Assembly (NCBI GenBank): GCA_961205875.1
Contig: OY540821.1
Coordinates: 3,720,001 to 3,784,000 of the forward strand
From: Sialis fuliginosa
Lineage: Eukaryota > Arthropoda > Insecta > Megaloptera > Sialidae
Length of the DNA: 64,000 nucleotides
Reading direction: 5' to 3'
Part shown: positions 12,401 through 27,400 of the stretch, in pieces
Layout of the letters: each line of letters opens with the position of its first letter
Numbering within the stretch: position 1 is the stretch's first letter
Program-made: the position numbers and the translations under genes
The notes under the pieces: model-generated
The model's input: the letters and a program-made list of their open reading frames with translations, nothing else
What the model was told of the DNA's origin: nothing
Database searches by the model: none

Positions 12401-15400
12401 TCTTCTAGAAAAAATGAAACTAAAAATAATGGAAGTTTAAAATGTTTTATTAATGTAAATAATAAATATTCGAAGTGATAACCATCAACTTCAATACATT
12501 TTTCAACATGATAATAATTAGATATTTCAAAATAATTCGAAAGCCTAGCCAAACTGGAAAACTGAAAGCCTTTCCAAATAAATTGTTGTTATGGAAACTT
12601 GAATGATGTAAAATATAGTAGACGGGTGGTCTGGAACACCCGGTATAAATGTAATTTTTTTACATTCGATCTAAAAGAACGTATGCTATACAAATAATTT
12701 AACGAAATTAATGCTAGACAAATAGTTTTACGAAGCTGTAAAAATTTCAGAATATGTAGAAAACACAATTTTTATAATTTATTGTATTTTCTTAAAGAAA
12801 TACCATATAGAAAAATGTTACATTAATTTAAAATAATAATCTATTTATTTATATTTAAAATATAATAGTAGTGACGTTAGACGCGAATTTCGGTATACCT
12901 CTAATCTGGATATGGATCTTGGCTTCAGGGTACAAGCCGCGTCAATTTGGTCGTATTTTCGACCAACGTTTCGTTACACATCTTTTAAGATATCTGAAGA
13001 TGTCCACTTAAATATGTGACGAAACGTTGGCCGATAACACGACCAAATTGACGTGGCTTGCGCCAAGATCCAGGTCGGTTTATATTGTACATTCAGGAGT
13101 TTGTAGGTAAATACAATAGGGTCTCTTTTTACGCGGTAGATACGTTCCACAGAAATAATTTTTTGAAATTTAATCAATAAATTAAAATAGGCTGAAAATC
13201 GCGAAAAAAAAATTCAAAAAATTTACGAAAATAAGAATGTCAAAAAAAAATACAAAGAAAATAAATTTGTAAATCTGAAAGAAGTTGATTTAAAACTTCA
13301 AATAAAAGAAGTTTGTTTTTCAATTTTATTTATTTAATTTTATTGAAAAGTAACAATTATATTTTTTATGAGAATTATCGTCACTATCTGAAAATACAAC
13401 TCGGCAGCGTTTCTGAAATCTTATTAAGGATGTATGGCAGGTATCTAATTTCAACGAGAAACAGTTGAAATTTGGAGAAGTTACTTCTTTATAAATCTTA
13501 AGTACCCACACAAAATTTCATAAGGTTTTACTACATAGTTTGAAAGTTATTATTTTTAAAAATTAACATGGGCTTTTATGGCAGAATGGTGTATTGGCGG
13601 TTAAAGTCCAATAAAACTCATGGTTTAAGCAACAAGTTTCATAAAAAAAATTATACACATACAGAACTAAATTGTGAGAAAAAAATAATTATTGCTAAAA
13701 AATATTGAAAAAAAAATATGGCGTACTGAAATGTAATGATTTGTTTTTATTACAAATTTTTTCATATATATGTTAGCATATGAAGTACTAATATTATTAT
13801 TTTCATTACATTTGTATGTTCCACATATGTTCTAAATAGTGTTATTTAAAAATATTTTAATTTATGTCATTTATAACAATAAAATATTTTTTATATCTGA
13901 CAGATGAATTCAGAAAAAAAGTTGTTTTTTATTATCAACACAAATATTAATTTTTTGGCTAAAATTCTAAAATAACAGTCAATAATGGGAAATAAGGTTT
14001 TAAACAAAAGTATTTCTATAATATAAACCAATTTGACTTTCTTATAAGCATTTAAAGTGAATAATTCATAATTTGATTTTGATCGTTCATTGCATCTAAA
14101 TTTACATTATTTTTGACTCATTGTCAGACTGTACGTGCCATACATCCTTAAACAAACATTTTAATAATAACAAAACGTTTACATATTTAAATTTCTTTGA
14201 ATTACCCAGTGGCGTAGTAAGAAAAATTTTCGGGAGGGGGGGGTATAAACTTGGGGCCCCCCAAAATATGCGAAATTATTATTATAATTTTGAATCGAAT
14301 GACCTTTTTTTTTTTGAACATATAACTGTAGTTAGTCTTATGACTAAAATACATTTGAAAATTAATTAATAAACACTAAATGAAGACCTTTTTGTTTAGA
14401 CTAAGTACAGTTAACTATATTATCAAAAAAAAGGTCAACTCACCGAAACGAAAAATCCCTTTTGCATAAAAAATCGCACCGCGTAAATTCAAATCCGCGT
14501 AAAAAGAGAAGAGCTGGGGGTTAATCAATCATTTCAATTATTTAAATTTCATTATAAGATTTTTTTTTATTTCGTTGTAAAATAAAATTTAATAAATTCG
14601 TTACGACAGGCTGAAAACTACGCACAATATGGGTCGTACGGGAACAGACCCATGACGTCTACACTCGACCGGCATTTCACGTCACGGACACAGCACGGGG
14701 GAGGTCTCCCATCTAGGTCTTTGTCAAGTCAACATATCACTAGTGCATCAGGTATCCCATCTTAGCTAGAGCACACGCCTTGTAGAGGAGGGCATAGAAG
14801 ATATCAAATAGATCATAGATAAAAGTTTAAAAAAATATTGCAATACGTAAAAGATGTTTTAACACCAATCTGGATTTGTAGTTCCGGAGTACTATGTAGC
14901 CAAACAGAACACGTTTTTTTTACTGTAACTTTTATATCATTTTTTTAAATGATTTGGAAATTTAATACGTAAAACTAGATTATATAATGAACATTTTGAT
15001 ACCATTCTGGAGTTTCTGTGATTAATAGTTCCGGAGTACTATGTGTCCAAATAGAACACGTTTTTTATAATTGCTTTTTGGTTTATTTTATTTTTTTGTA
15101 CTAACTTTTAAATAATTTTTTGAAATGTATTGGAATTTTAATAAGCTTACAGTTTGAAAATTCTCTGACGTTTCTATGATTTAAGTTCCAAAGTAATATG
15201 ATGTCCATGAAGTTAGCAGAGCAAAGTCAAAAATAGAACATGTTTTATTATTTTTTTTGTTTATTTTTTTGTACCTTACTTAAAGGGCTGTAACTATTAT
15301 ATAATTTTTTTAAATGATTTGGAATTTTAATACGTAAAACTAGACTATATAACGAACAGTTTAAGACCTTTCCGACGTTTCTATGATTTATATATCCAGA

Positions 15401-18400
15401 ATACTGGGTCGCCAAACTGGGGACTTTTTTATTTTTGTTTTTGTATTTTAAATTTTTTTTTATATTTTACAAGAGGTTTAACTAAAAGTATATTAATCGA
15501 ATTTATTTGATATTTTTGTACACAATACAATTACAAACATTTTAATACCATTTTGAAGTTTCTGTAATGTATTATTAAATTTATAATGGTCTATTTAATA
15601 TTTTCTCTATGATTCACCTACAAGACACATAAACCTTCTTGTAATTTTTTTAATAAACATGAAAAAAATACCACTGTCTTAAAACATTGAAAAATATATA
15701 CATACAAATACTCACATAATAAAGGGGAGGAGGTAAACACACAGTGGGGCCTATCTACAGGGTGTGAACCCACTGGAACACCCCTCCAAAAAATTATGTT
15801 TCGAATATCTACTTTCGAACACAATTTTTCTTTTTTTTCTTTTGCATGATTAAATAAACTTTAAGTACGTACATAATAAAAATAAGTTTATATGTAAATA
15901 TGCCTTCTCCATTTGATGCTTCGACCACAAAATATCTAATATTATATACCTATATATATATAATAAATATTTATATATATATATACAAAATAAATAATAA
16001 ACACTGTTAATTTTAGTTTCTTACTGTAAGATTTCACTTGCATACGACATATACAGCCATACCCCGACTTACGGCGCTTCGATTTACGTATATATTAATT
16101 CCCTTAACTTAAATACAAAATAATAGTGCTTGGACTTACGGCACGTGTCTGAAAAGAGACGTAACTTCGGGGTATCACTGTATATCTATATTTCTTTCTA
16201 TACTAATATATTTCTGGAACACGTATGAATCATTCAGTTGGGCATAGTTTTTTATGGCCACTGAACGATAACTTCCACATATCTACGTAAAAAAAAAACA
16301 ATGACACAAAAAAAACCCGGGGGTGAAGTGTTTGGTCTGTATTCTTGTACGTTTGTTTGTGTGTTCGTAATATATAAATGCACTGTTATCGTTCGTATTA
16401 TGTAATGATCACTCGAGCATTGTTGCGCCAGGTCTAGGGGCTTCACGGTCACCGTCAATGCGGCGAATGCGCAATCTGCTCGACCTGGAGCAGAGCCGTC
16501 TTACCGGCGCGGGCCTGCAGAGTCCCGGGCCCGTGCCAACGCCCAGTTCGACCCTGCCCAGGGGCCACACGCGACAGATCGACATTAATCCAGCAGGTCA
16601 GTACAAAAAATATTAGTGTTAATGTCACATTCTACCAGGGTTTCGAACCGGAACTGAACCGAAATCCGAAAACCGGAAAAACCGTTATTTTTTGCCGGAA
16701 CGAAAACCGGAACAGAACCGAAATAAAAATATCGGTTTTTACGGTTCAGTTCATGTTAAAATACGCGCGTTAACATGATCTTATTTCCCACTTCAATTGT
16801 CGTTCGGACTATCATACAAGTACCATAAAATATTCTAAATTATGGTAGAAAAATTTTTTTAATACAAATAATTTTTTTTTAATTAATCACTTGGAGCTGA
16901 ACCGAAAAAACCGTTATTTTTTGCGGAACGAAAACCGGAACCGAACCGAAATATATTTTTTTACTCGAACCGGAACGAAAACCGAAACGAAAAAAATAAC
17001 GGTTCGAAGCCCTACATTCTACATATATGTACATAGGGTAAGGTTTCTCAAGTCGTACCCCGTAAGGGAAAATGGATATAGATTGAAGAATTGATTAATA
17101 AAAAAATACGTGTATACATTACTTGTACATTTGATTATTTAGGTATCTATTTGTTACAACAAGGAACGAATTTTTTATCATTTTGATAATAATTTTATTA
17201 ATTAAAAAAAAACAAAAAACATTCGATACGACTTAAGAAACCATAGTGTCCTAAGTCGTACTACCTATAGCTTAAGACGTACCCTTATAAAATAAACAGC
17301 ATATAACATTTATTATATTTTACATTTATATAAAAAAACACAATCATATAACCTAAAAACTGCAAGTCGATTCATTTTACATAAATAACTCACTAAATAC
17401 TACAAAATCCGTAGCGAACATTAAAAATGTCTTTATCACCATATTATCAAGTAAAAACTCTACTGAATCTAATTAAAAAATAAAAATAAATAAAAAAAAT
17501 TACTTGTTAAATATTTTTCAAACGAACACACCAACTGAACGAATTTCAATGTTTACTAAAATGACCGACTGGGAAGTACAATTTACAACTATTAGAGGCG
17601 CTGTTGTTATTAAATATGCTGAGATATTGACAGGGTACGATTTAGGCGGTAGTACTACTTAAGCAACTTTACCCTAATCCATGTAAAGGCATGTTTTGCA
17701 TGCTTACCCGGCTATAGCCTTTACGCTAGCACACAAACTGATCTCTGCGCGTTACATCAAATATCTGGCGTAAAACTCTAGACGTTATTCGCGTCAAAAA
17801 GCAAACAAAACTTTCAGGGATTATGTGATTTTAAATAAAAGTTGAGATCAATATTTTTCTTCCTTGCAGAATTTCTGAAATACAAACTAGATAAGCCAGT
17901 TGGCAATTCTCCGTCAACTACGGGTCTGTCTGGTTTGACGGGGACATCTCCAGGTGGGGGAGTTAGTGGGATGTTATGGGTCCATCTTCTTGCCGGAAGG
18001 GGCCTCAGAGCCCCTACTTCTGGTTCGGCAGCCACGACGCCAGTTACACCTAGCGGGCAAGCGCCTATCGTAGGTCAGTTTTTTTCGAGATACTTCGCAT
18101 AAAAATTAATAAAACACATTGTTAAATGTTTAACCAATTCTTTGCAGGGGGTTCAACGGGTCTCAGAGACCTTTATTGTGTACTAGAGTGCGATAGGGTG
18201 CATAAAGCAAGAACTGTGGTAAGTATCAATCGGAAATATAACTTCAGATGGGGCAGATATTAATTAAGTTATTTTTTACAGGTAAGAACAGGTGATTTAG
18301 TTTTCGACTGGGATGAAAGTTTTGAACTCGATTTGGTAAACAACAAAGAACTTGACTTGTTAATATATAGTTGGGACCCTCAATACCGACATAAACTATG

Positions 18401-21400
18401 TTACAAAGGGTCAGTCCACCTAGAAAGTCTATTAAAAACTAGCCCTTTACATCAGCTTGCATTAAAAATAGAACCAAGGGGTAAGAAGTTCTTATAAAGT
18501 GATTTACACCAGATATATTTATATTTGATATATTTCAGGAACCCTTTACTTGAGATTAAGGCATACAGATACCCATCAACTCTACAGAAGAAGGGGTCTA
18601 CCCAGTTTAACATTATCAAGAGCTTTGAGTCCCCCATTGTTTGGGGTAGATTTAGAAACCGTGGTTATGAGGGAAGCTAAGACAGGGGGTGTCCCTGGAG
18701 GCGTCGCTACAACCCTTGCTCTTGCAAATACCTTACAAGTACCAATAATTATCAAGAGGTGTGTTGAAGAAATTGAAAGAAGGGGGTTGGATATTATAGG
18801 TAAGTTTTTTGGCGTAGGGGAAAGACGGGCAAAGTGGCCACTCTAAGGTTTGATGCAGTTTTTTGATACCTTTTTAATCAGCAACATTATAAAAAAAAAC
18901 CAATAGCAACTATAACTATATAAGTTTATAATGCTACTATATTTTTTTGAAATTTTTTACTTTTAAAATGTAAATTTTAGTTTAAAAAAAAAACTGCAAA
19001 GTGGCCAATTTACCCGCCTAGGTCGGATAAAGTGGCCAAACCCTGAACCGCTGCAATAGCAAATGGCATCTTGTCCGTTTTTACAGCTTCTATAGCATTT
19101 CGCATCGCAACCACATTCCATGACTGTTGAGTAGATTTTCAAACAAATGATTAAAATGGCGATAAAACGCAAAAATGAGTTTTGAAACAAAACACGTATA
19201 ACTTTCCGCTTCAAAGTTACACTGATAACACCGGTTGTGACCTGTTTTCCCTTCTCCCGCGCTGTTACAGCTATATTCAGCGAAGAAAACTTAAATGGCT
19301 ACTTTGCCCGCACTGGCCACATTGCCCGCTTTTCCCCTATAATTTTGGTAATATTTTGCTTCCTCGCAATATCGAAGATACGAGAAGCTTTGTGATCGTT
19401 TCAGATTGAGACAAAAAAAATGTTCTCCGATTTCAAAATTTTAAATTGATTTATCCGTTTCACGTCAAGGCAAACACTTTTCGTTCCGTGTCTGTCTGTC
19501 TGTCCGTGTGTTCGTGTGTCCCCTGAATCCTTGTCACACGCATAACTCATGAACCACTGAACTGATATTATTGAAACTTGGTCGGATGGTTGGGTCTGGT
19601 TTGAGGACGGTCCCATTTCAAAATCATCAAAATCGTGTGTAAGGGGGAGGGGTGACACCTCAAAATTTTTCTTTTTTTTAAGATATCTCAAGAACGACAC
19701 ATGTTACGAAAAAATTTTATAGAATCTTTTTTGTAGAGCATTAAATTTCCTATAATATGGGACTACTACGTTTGTTGTAAAATATTCCCTTACAAAGATT
19801 TATCTCAATTTATTTTAAAAATTCGTGTTTTGTTTTTGTAAATTGATATTTGCTTGGCCATATTAAATGTCATTTTGAAGTTTTAAATATCATTTTGGCG
19901 TTTTAAATGTCACTTTGACGTTTTAAATGTCATTTTGACATTTGCATAAATTTAGATTTAGATTGAAATTGTCAAAAAATTAAAAATATTCAGGTGCGTT
20001 CTAAGGAAAATTTGAACTAAGATTTTTTAGTAAAATTTGTATAAAAATTAAATGGTTAACCAATGCCAGGCAATTTATCTGAACACTATCGGTTTTGGTG
20101 AATTTAGCACGAGGAAGCACTGTGCATTTACTTGGCAGATGTTTTTTAATTAATTTTTTTTCAGGCTTGTATAGGCTATGTGGTTCGGCAACTAAAAAAC
20201 GAATACTCAGAGAAGCATTTGAACGTAATAGCAGGTCTGTTGACCTGACTCCTGATAATGTTCCGGATATAAACGTCATTACCGGAGTATTGAAAGACTA
20301 TTTAAGAGAATTACCGGAACCGTTATTTACCAAATGCTTGTATCAAATGATGGTCGATGCTTTAGGTATGTTTTTTTTTAACTTTGAAGTACTTTTCCTT
20401 ATTGAAATTATATTTATGAAATTTTCAGGTGTCTGTCTTCCCGATGATCCTGAAGGCAATGCAAAATTAATGTTCTCGATTTTGGACTGCTTACCTCGAG
20501 TAAATAGGGTAAGTATTAACAGTGCCGGATTAACCATGTAGCAGGAGTAGCAAATGCTACGGGCCCAGTGGCGTAGCGAGGGGGGGGGGGAGGCAAGGGG
20601 GTCTATCATGCTCCGGGCGCCATTTACAGAAGGGCGCCAAATGGTCTTTAAGACCAACCTTTTAAATAAATAAAAACTGAAGACCTTTTTTTTTTAGTCA
20701 CGCCAATTTCAATTCAGATTTATTATAAAATTATAATTATTTTTTATTTTATTATTTTCGGGGGCGCCAAAAAGGTATCGTGCCCCGGGCACCAATTATG
20801 CTTGCTACGCCACTGTACGGGCCCCGCGGATTTTAGGAAAATATCTCCTATTGGATTTACTATCTACCGTCCAATAATTGATACGGGGTGTCCAAATCTA
20901 CAGTAATTAATAATTTAATTTTAGGGTTTCCAATCTCGATTTGATTTAATCGAAAAATCGATTTTTAAAGTTCTGATCTTTGATTTTTTTAATCGACTTT
21001 TCTAAATTCGCCCACATTAAACGCCCCGTCTAATTTGACAATATAATAAAGCCTACTTACTTCCTTTTTTTGGTAATTTAAAGCTTCCAAGGGATAAAAT
21101 GTCTATTTAAAAAGTCAATATACTCTTTTTTGGCCATTATTAAGTCTATAAGGGGTGATAACCGTCCAATTTATTTAAAAATATCTGCCTTGGGAACCAC
21201 GGGACTTTCTTATACCTAACCTAACCTAACAGTGAATTGTATACGTGATTCTTTGTTTATTAAAACATTTCTAACAAACTAACAAGAAAGAACAAAATGA
21301 ATAATTTTATATTTATATAACAAGTGATTTTTTTTAACGTAATAACTGAAAACGGATGTTTACTCTTGTAAATTTTTAGATTTTTGAATTATTTTTGAAA

Positions 21401-24400
21401 ATAAGAAAAAAATGTTTTAGATAAAAAATGTCGAGTATGTATAATTTATTTCCCATACATTTTTTTCTCTATTATGAACCATATGAATTATAATAAATTT
21501 TTTTTTCAAAAAATCGTTTTTACAAAAAAATGAATAGAACATAAATTATAGATATAGATATTACCTTCATTTTTTAACTTGACCATTTTTCTCTATTTCG
21601 CACTGTTTCAGAGTAATTCGAAACAATCCGTATCCGGTTGAAAGATCGTTTTCAAAAATAGGACGTTTTTTTTTAAATTAATCTTAAATATAAAATATCA
21701 CCCTTCTACGATTTGTCGTATTTGAGTTACAGCGCTTACAGACAGACAGACGGACACACAGACATCATGGCGAAAATAGTCAGAATGGATTCATGGAAGG
21801 TCAAAATAGATAATTCCGTCAAAATCTGGAGTTCGAAAAAAATCGGCTGCACTATCTATACTTATAAATAGAGCCTACTCATATTTTTTCTGTCGTAAAA
21901 AATCCTCAAGGGATGACACTCGCCTAATGTACAAAAAATAAATCCTAATACTAAGGGGGCACTATCGATTTTCGCCCTAGGAGTCACCCTCCTCCCCCCC
22001 TAGCGACACCACTGTTTATAACATTTGCTACAGGCTTATTCTGGCACTGAATATTAAGTTACTATTTTCACAAAAACATAAATACTGATTATGGTTTCTC
22101 TCACAGGCAACCCTGATATTCCTCATGGACCATCTAGCCCTCGTCGTTTCGAATTCCGACCGAAACAAGATGTCCTCCCAGAATCTAGCAATCGCTCTAG
22201 CACCTCCTCTTATGTTACATTCAACTCTGGACCTTCCAAGCAGTAACAGTTCGCTTCAACCGTCTTTACAGTTACCTGAACTCGACTATACTCAACCAAT
22301 AAGTGTACTTAAGTACCTCCTGCAAATATGGCCGGCTCCTAAGACCAACCAGTCAGGTAATGTGGTTAAGTATTGATGTGTGAATGTCATAGGCGTAGAA
22401 AAAAAAATTTGGGGTATCATCCCCAATTTAAAAAAAATATTTTAGGGGGCAGTACCCAATTTGATAGGCGTAGCGAGAGTATTAAAAAAAGGAGTATAAT
22501 TTTATATACCCCCTCCCCATTTTTGCTATGCCTATAATTTAATTTGTACTTCGGTTAATGAATATGTTTTGTTAATTTAAGAACATAAAGGGTAAGTATA
22601 TATATTTGAATTATTTTCAGGAAAGGGGGCTCGTAATTACTATAACACTAAAAGGGTATATCAAGAAATCATTTTTTTATCGACGAAATTCGTCAATTTT
22701 AATTTGATATAAATATGGTGGAGGTGCAAAGTAGAATTTAAATATTAAAAAAAAGTAGTAATCGTTTATTTTAAATGATAAAAACGTTGGTTTAATTTTT
22801 TTGGGTTCATAGAGAGTACCTTCTTCTAAATTACAAGAAACTTTATGCAAAATTTGGTTACAGTAGCTCTTAAGTTATAAATATTAGAAAAATGGTAGTT
22901 ACTTATTACTTACATTGATAAAAACGTTGGTATTGGCTTCTACAGGTTCATTTCAAGTACATCTTATTAAATAACATGATTTTTCATGCAAAATTTAGTT
23001 ATATAGGTAGTTTTATTTATTTTTACAATATACAAAAAATCAATTAAATTCTGTAACATAATCACTAACCGAGGTACAGATCTTCTATTTATTATATATT
23101 TATAGCATACCGATGACTAAGGTCATTATGCCACAATACATAATATCTATATACCTAACATTGTTTATTTAAAATGAATTTTTCAACAGGTGAAAAATAT
23201 TTTTTTTTATTGAATCGTACAGGTAATTTTAATTGTATCTTAAGTTATATAATATATCTACTTTAGTTTAGTCGTTTTGTGGTCTAAAGCATCAAATGCA
23301 ACTAAGGAAGAAATGATACATATTAAATAAAAATATATCTATCACAAATAATTCTGTGATAATTTAGATTTCGTGTAATCGAAAAAACTTTTCAGGATTT
23401 TAGATTTTTTTACATTTATATAAACAGCTTTAATTGAAGGAAAATAGGAAAAATACTGTCAAAAGTACGGCCCAGTTGATTTATTTTTATTTTTTATTAC
23501 TTACTATTAATTATATTTTTTAAAATTGAGTCCATTTTTATTTTTTCTTTCTTCTTAATGACGTTATTGAATCGGTTTTTAAATGGAAAAAAGATAATAT
23601 TTGGTATCATTGAAAAGACTGTGTGATAATTTAAGCTCTATAAATGAACATTATGTAAATGCAAAAATAATTAATAATAGTAAAAATCATTTCATTGCCT
23701 TCTTTATTAGTTATTATACAATGTATTCCAAGTTGATTAAGTCATAGGAAATTTAACATGGGGACAATTAGAAGTGTTGTAGTAACCTTTGATCGAATTT
23801 AACGATGTGTGATTGGTGCATTTTGAAATGCCGCCACAAAATTTAGTAAAATTGTCATTAGTATTTTGTTTTCAATTTTATATCTGCCAAAAAATATTAT
23901 TATAATTTTATCTAGGATGCTTACTTTAATTTCATTAATGTATTTTATTCTTTACTAAAGTTGAAAACAAAATACTGTTGATTAATTTAAAATTTATCAG
24001 TTAGTTCCGAGGCGGTATTTCAAAATGCACCAATCACACATCGTTAAATTTGACCAAAGGTTACTACAACATTTCTAATTGTCCCCATGTTAAATTTCCT
24101 ATGGCGTAATTAATTATATGTATGTATTTCCAATGATACCAAATATGACCTACAGGAAAATGGTGATTACATTTTAATATAAATGCAAAATAATTGATAA
24201 AAAAAATCAGCAGGTCTTGACTTTTGATAAATGTATGTTCTCTATGGATGATATATCCATAGAGAACATAAGACATTGAAATATTGATCGTATGGTTGTA
24301 CCCGGCGATGTTTGACGTAGCCGGGGGGACAGCTCTGAGAGGTGGTTGTTTCCAGACAGGTCGTCGCGCCAGGCCGCCCGTGCAGCGTGGAGACACTCGC

Positions 24401-27400
24401 AGTGCGTCGCTAGCGGGGTCGGGGGCGCCGCCCCGCGGGCCCCCTCAGCACTCAGCGGTTCCGTATCAAGCAGCTCCTCGCTCAGCTCCATCGGCAATGC
24501 GCGCGCTTTCGCAGGCGCAGGCCCAATCACTGCAGACTCCAGTCAGTATTATTATATGTGTTTATTGTAGGGCTTCGAACCGGAACAGAACCGAAATAAA
24601 AATATCGGTTTATACGGTTCAGTACATGTTAAAATACGCGCATTAACATGATCTTATTTCTCACTTCAATTGTCGTTCGGACTATCATACAAGCAGGGCT
24701 TCGAACCGGAACTGAACCGAAAACCGAAAACCGGAAAATTTGTTATTTTTTGCCGGAACGAAAACCGGAACAGAACCGAAATAAAATTATCGGTTTTTAC
24801 AGTTCAGTACATGTTAAAATACGCGCGTTAACATGATTTTATTTCCCACTTCAATTGTCATTCAGACATCATACAAGTACCATAAAATATTCTAAATTAT
24901 GGTAGAACATTTTTTTTTAATACAAATAATTATTTTTTTTAATTAATCACTCGGAGCTGAACCGAAAACCGAAAAATCCGGAAAACCCGTTATTTTTTGC
25001 GGAACGAAAACCGGAACCGAACCGAAATATATTTTTTTGCTCGAACCGGAACGAAAACCGAAACGAAAAAAATAACGGTTCGAAGCCCTGCATACAAGTA
25101 CCATAAAATGTTCTAAATCAAGCTTGTCCAGCCCGCGAGTATCTTTGGTGCCGCCCTCATCGGATAATTAAAAAATATATAATAAATATTATAATAATAA
25201 AATAATGAATATAACACCTAACACAACAAAAGGATTCTACGATTTAAAAACTAAAATACAATGTTTTTAGAATCAAAAAGAAAAACTAGAGGTACCTTAT
25301 TTGGAAGATCCTAATTGGTTGGCAGATTTAGCTTTCAAAACTTAAAAAATAAGACCTAAAAAAACCAGAAACACTGAAATGTATACCTAATAATTAAATT
25401 TAACAGTTTTTGAAGTCGATTTTCTTTTCTCTTTATTAAAAAGTTTTTTATTGTCTTGGTACCGATTTCAAAAACTGTTAAATTTAATTATTAGGCATAT
25501 TTCTCAGTGTTTTTAGTTCTTTGAAGTCAATTTTATTTTTTCTTAAAATTAAGTTTTTTATTTTTCTCTTTTGAATGGCGTATCTTCGAAGTCCATGGTC
25601 AGATTCCAGTAGCGTAGTAAGAAAAAAATTCAGAGGGGGGGGGGATAAATACATTAAGCAAAATTTGTTTAAGGTATTTTGAACTGATGTTTTCTCAAAA
25701 CACGTTTTTTTTAGAACATTGAATATTTCTGGTGGGGGGGGGGGGGTCATATGAGGCCCTTGGTAGATTGGGATTATGTTATGCGGTCCAAAAGGTGCAA
25801 AAGGTTTGTACACCTATGTTATAAATTTTGGTAGAAAAAATTTTTTTAATCACTCGGAGCTGAACCGAAAACCGAAAAAACCGGAAAACTCGTTATTTTT
25901 TTTGGAACGTAAACCGGAACCGAACCGAAATATATTTTTTTACTCGAACCGGAACGAAACCCGTAACAAACAAAATAACGGTTTGAAGCCCTGGTTTATT
26001 ACAATCCTACACTCCCTGAAAGAAACATGCGCGTATACTTAAGCCTAGTTTACATTAGGATACTTATATCGCGACACTTATGTCTAATGTCTGACACTAA
26101 ATTGCATACAGGTGACCCATTTTAAGTGCACACGTTTGATAACTTTTTATGGTGAAATGTTATCAAAAAACTATTCAGATGAAAGTTACACGGCTTAGAG
26201 AGGGACATAGACGTACTCGGGTCTCGGATGAATTTTTGTTAGGTGGCGTTTTCAAGGTCAAATGAAGGTCAACATCATTTTCACAGAAAAAGTTGCATAT
26301 TTTTGGACTTTTATGCATATTATTTGCATGCATATTTTAGCAATTTTATGTTGCATATAATCCAGTTTTTTAATATGTGCATAAAGTAAAGGCACCAGTT
26401 ATGGCCGCTATAAGAGCAAGTTTTCGTTTTTTTTTATTAATGGGCTTGTTTTTTGTAATTCTCATGAACTCATATTACTAATAAAACAAGTAACTCTTTA
26501 TTTAATCAATTTAATTACCAAAGTCCGTAAATATAGTTTGTTTTTTAAATTATAGCCTTTTATTTTGTTCATGTTTTTTCTCCAAAGTTAAAACCAGTAA
26601 TGAGCACGCAGTGATAGACACTTGCTAATGATTACAAAATGATAAGTACTACGATATAAAAGAAAGAATTGTCAAATTTAAAACAATGTAAAGCAGTTTC
26701 TATGATTATATAATAATTAATAAATAAATTATACTAATAATTAGTTTAAATGTCCACCATTTTGACACTTAAAAGGGAGTAATTAACCTTTAATAAGAAA
26801 ATAACCTAACCACAATTTCAAATGTTGATATAGATCTGGTGTAACTTAGGGACATAATTATTTATAGTACCTGAAATTTGTTTTTATTTTCTAGAAGGAA
26901 TCCAACTTTAATTTTTTGAATATGTGTTTCAGGGCCAATCATCAGTCACCAAAGGTCCGTACAGGCCTCTATCTCCCAGGGTAGGTCCCATCAGTCAGCC
27001 AGCCGCTCCCAAATCACGTCAGGTATGAAATTAAAGCCCAATTACAACGATTCGAAATCTGCCCAATTATCAAACTCACTTGATATTGTTGTTACAGGTG
27101 ATAGTCTCTTCTCCAGGTTCTCCAAGCAGCAGCAGTGACTCGCAGTCCGGCTCGGATACGATCAAACACAACATCCCCAGCCGGGTAAACTCCCCAGGCG
27201 GGGGGAGCGTCACACACTCGTCATCCCAACGACAATCTCCGTCTATAGCTAACTCCCAGCAACATCGGGCGTCCCCCAGCTTCACGAGCCGCGCTTCGCC
27301 TGCGTTCGGTCGTAACTCGCCGGCGAACATCACCGGTCGATCGTCTCCAGCTGTTCAACAGAGTTCCGCCGGATATCAATCGAATACGACCTCATATCTT

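Larger units (their letters stand above)
24568..25993. mobile_element. hAT MITE (CAGGGCTTCGAACCG family) split by two later insertions
   Basis: The left half is 24568-24693, a fragment is 25091-25118, and the right half is 25819-25993. The flanking duplications are GTTTATTG at 24560-24567 and GTTTATTA at 25994-26001. The interrupting elements are 24694-25090 (same family) and 25119-25818 (another hAT). Confidence 0.85.

Noticed and set aside
19490-19520. Short GTCTGTCT/CCGT arrays (also 40860, 45120, 48930) as possible CRISPR-like repeats
   Set aside because: Simple tetranucleotide repeats inside Helitrons and other elements, without spacers.
21214-21230. Three CCTAA units resembling insect telomere repeats
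   Set aside because: Too short for an interstitial telomere tract; frequent by chance in AT-rich insect introns.
24207-24646. Three overlapping frames of 74-120 aa around a GC-rich segment
   Set aside because: Only the frame joining 24360-24541 in phase with neighbouring RhoGAP100F exons is supported; the rest are shadows and run into a MITE.
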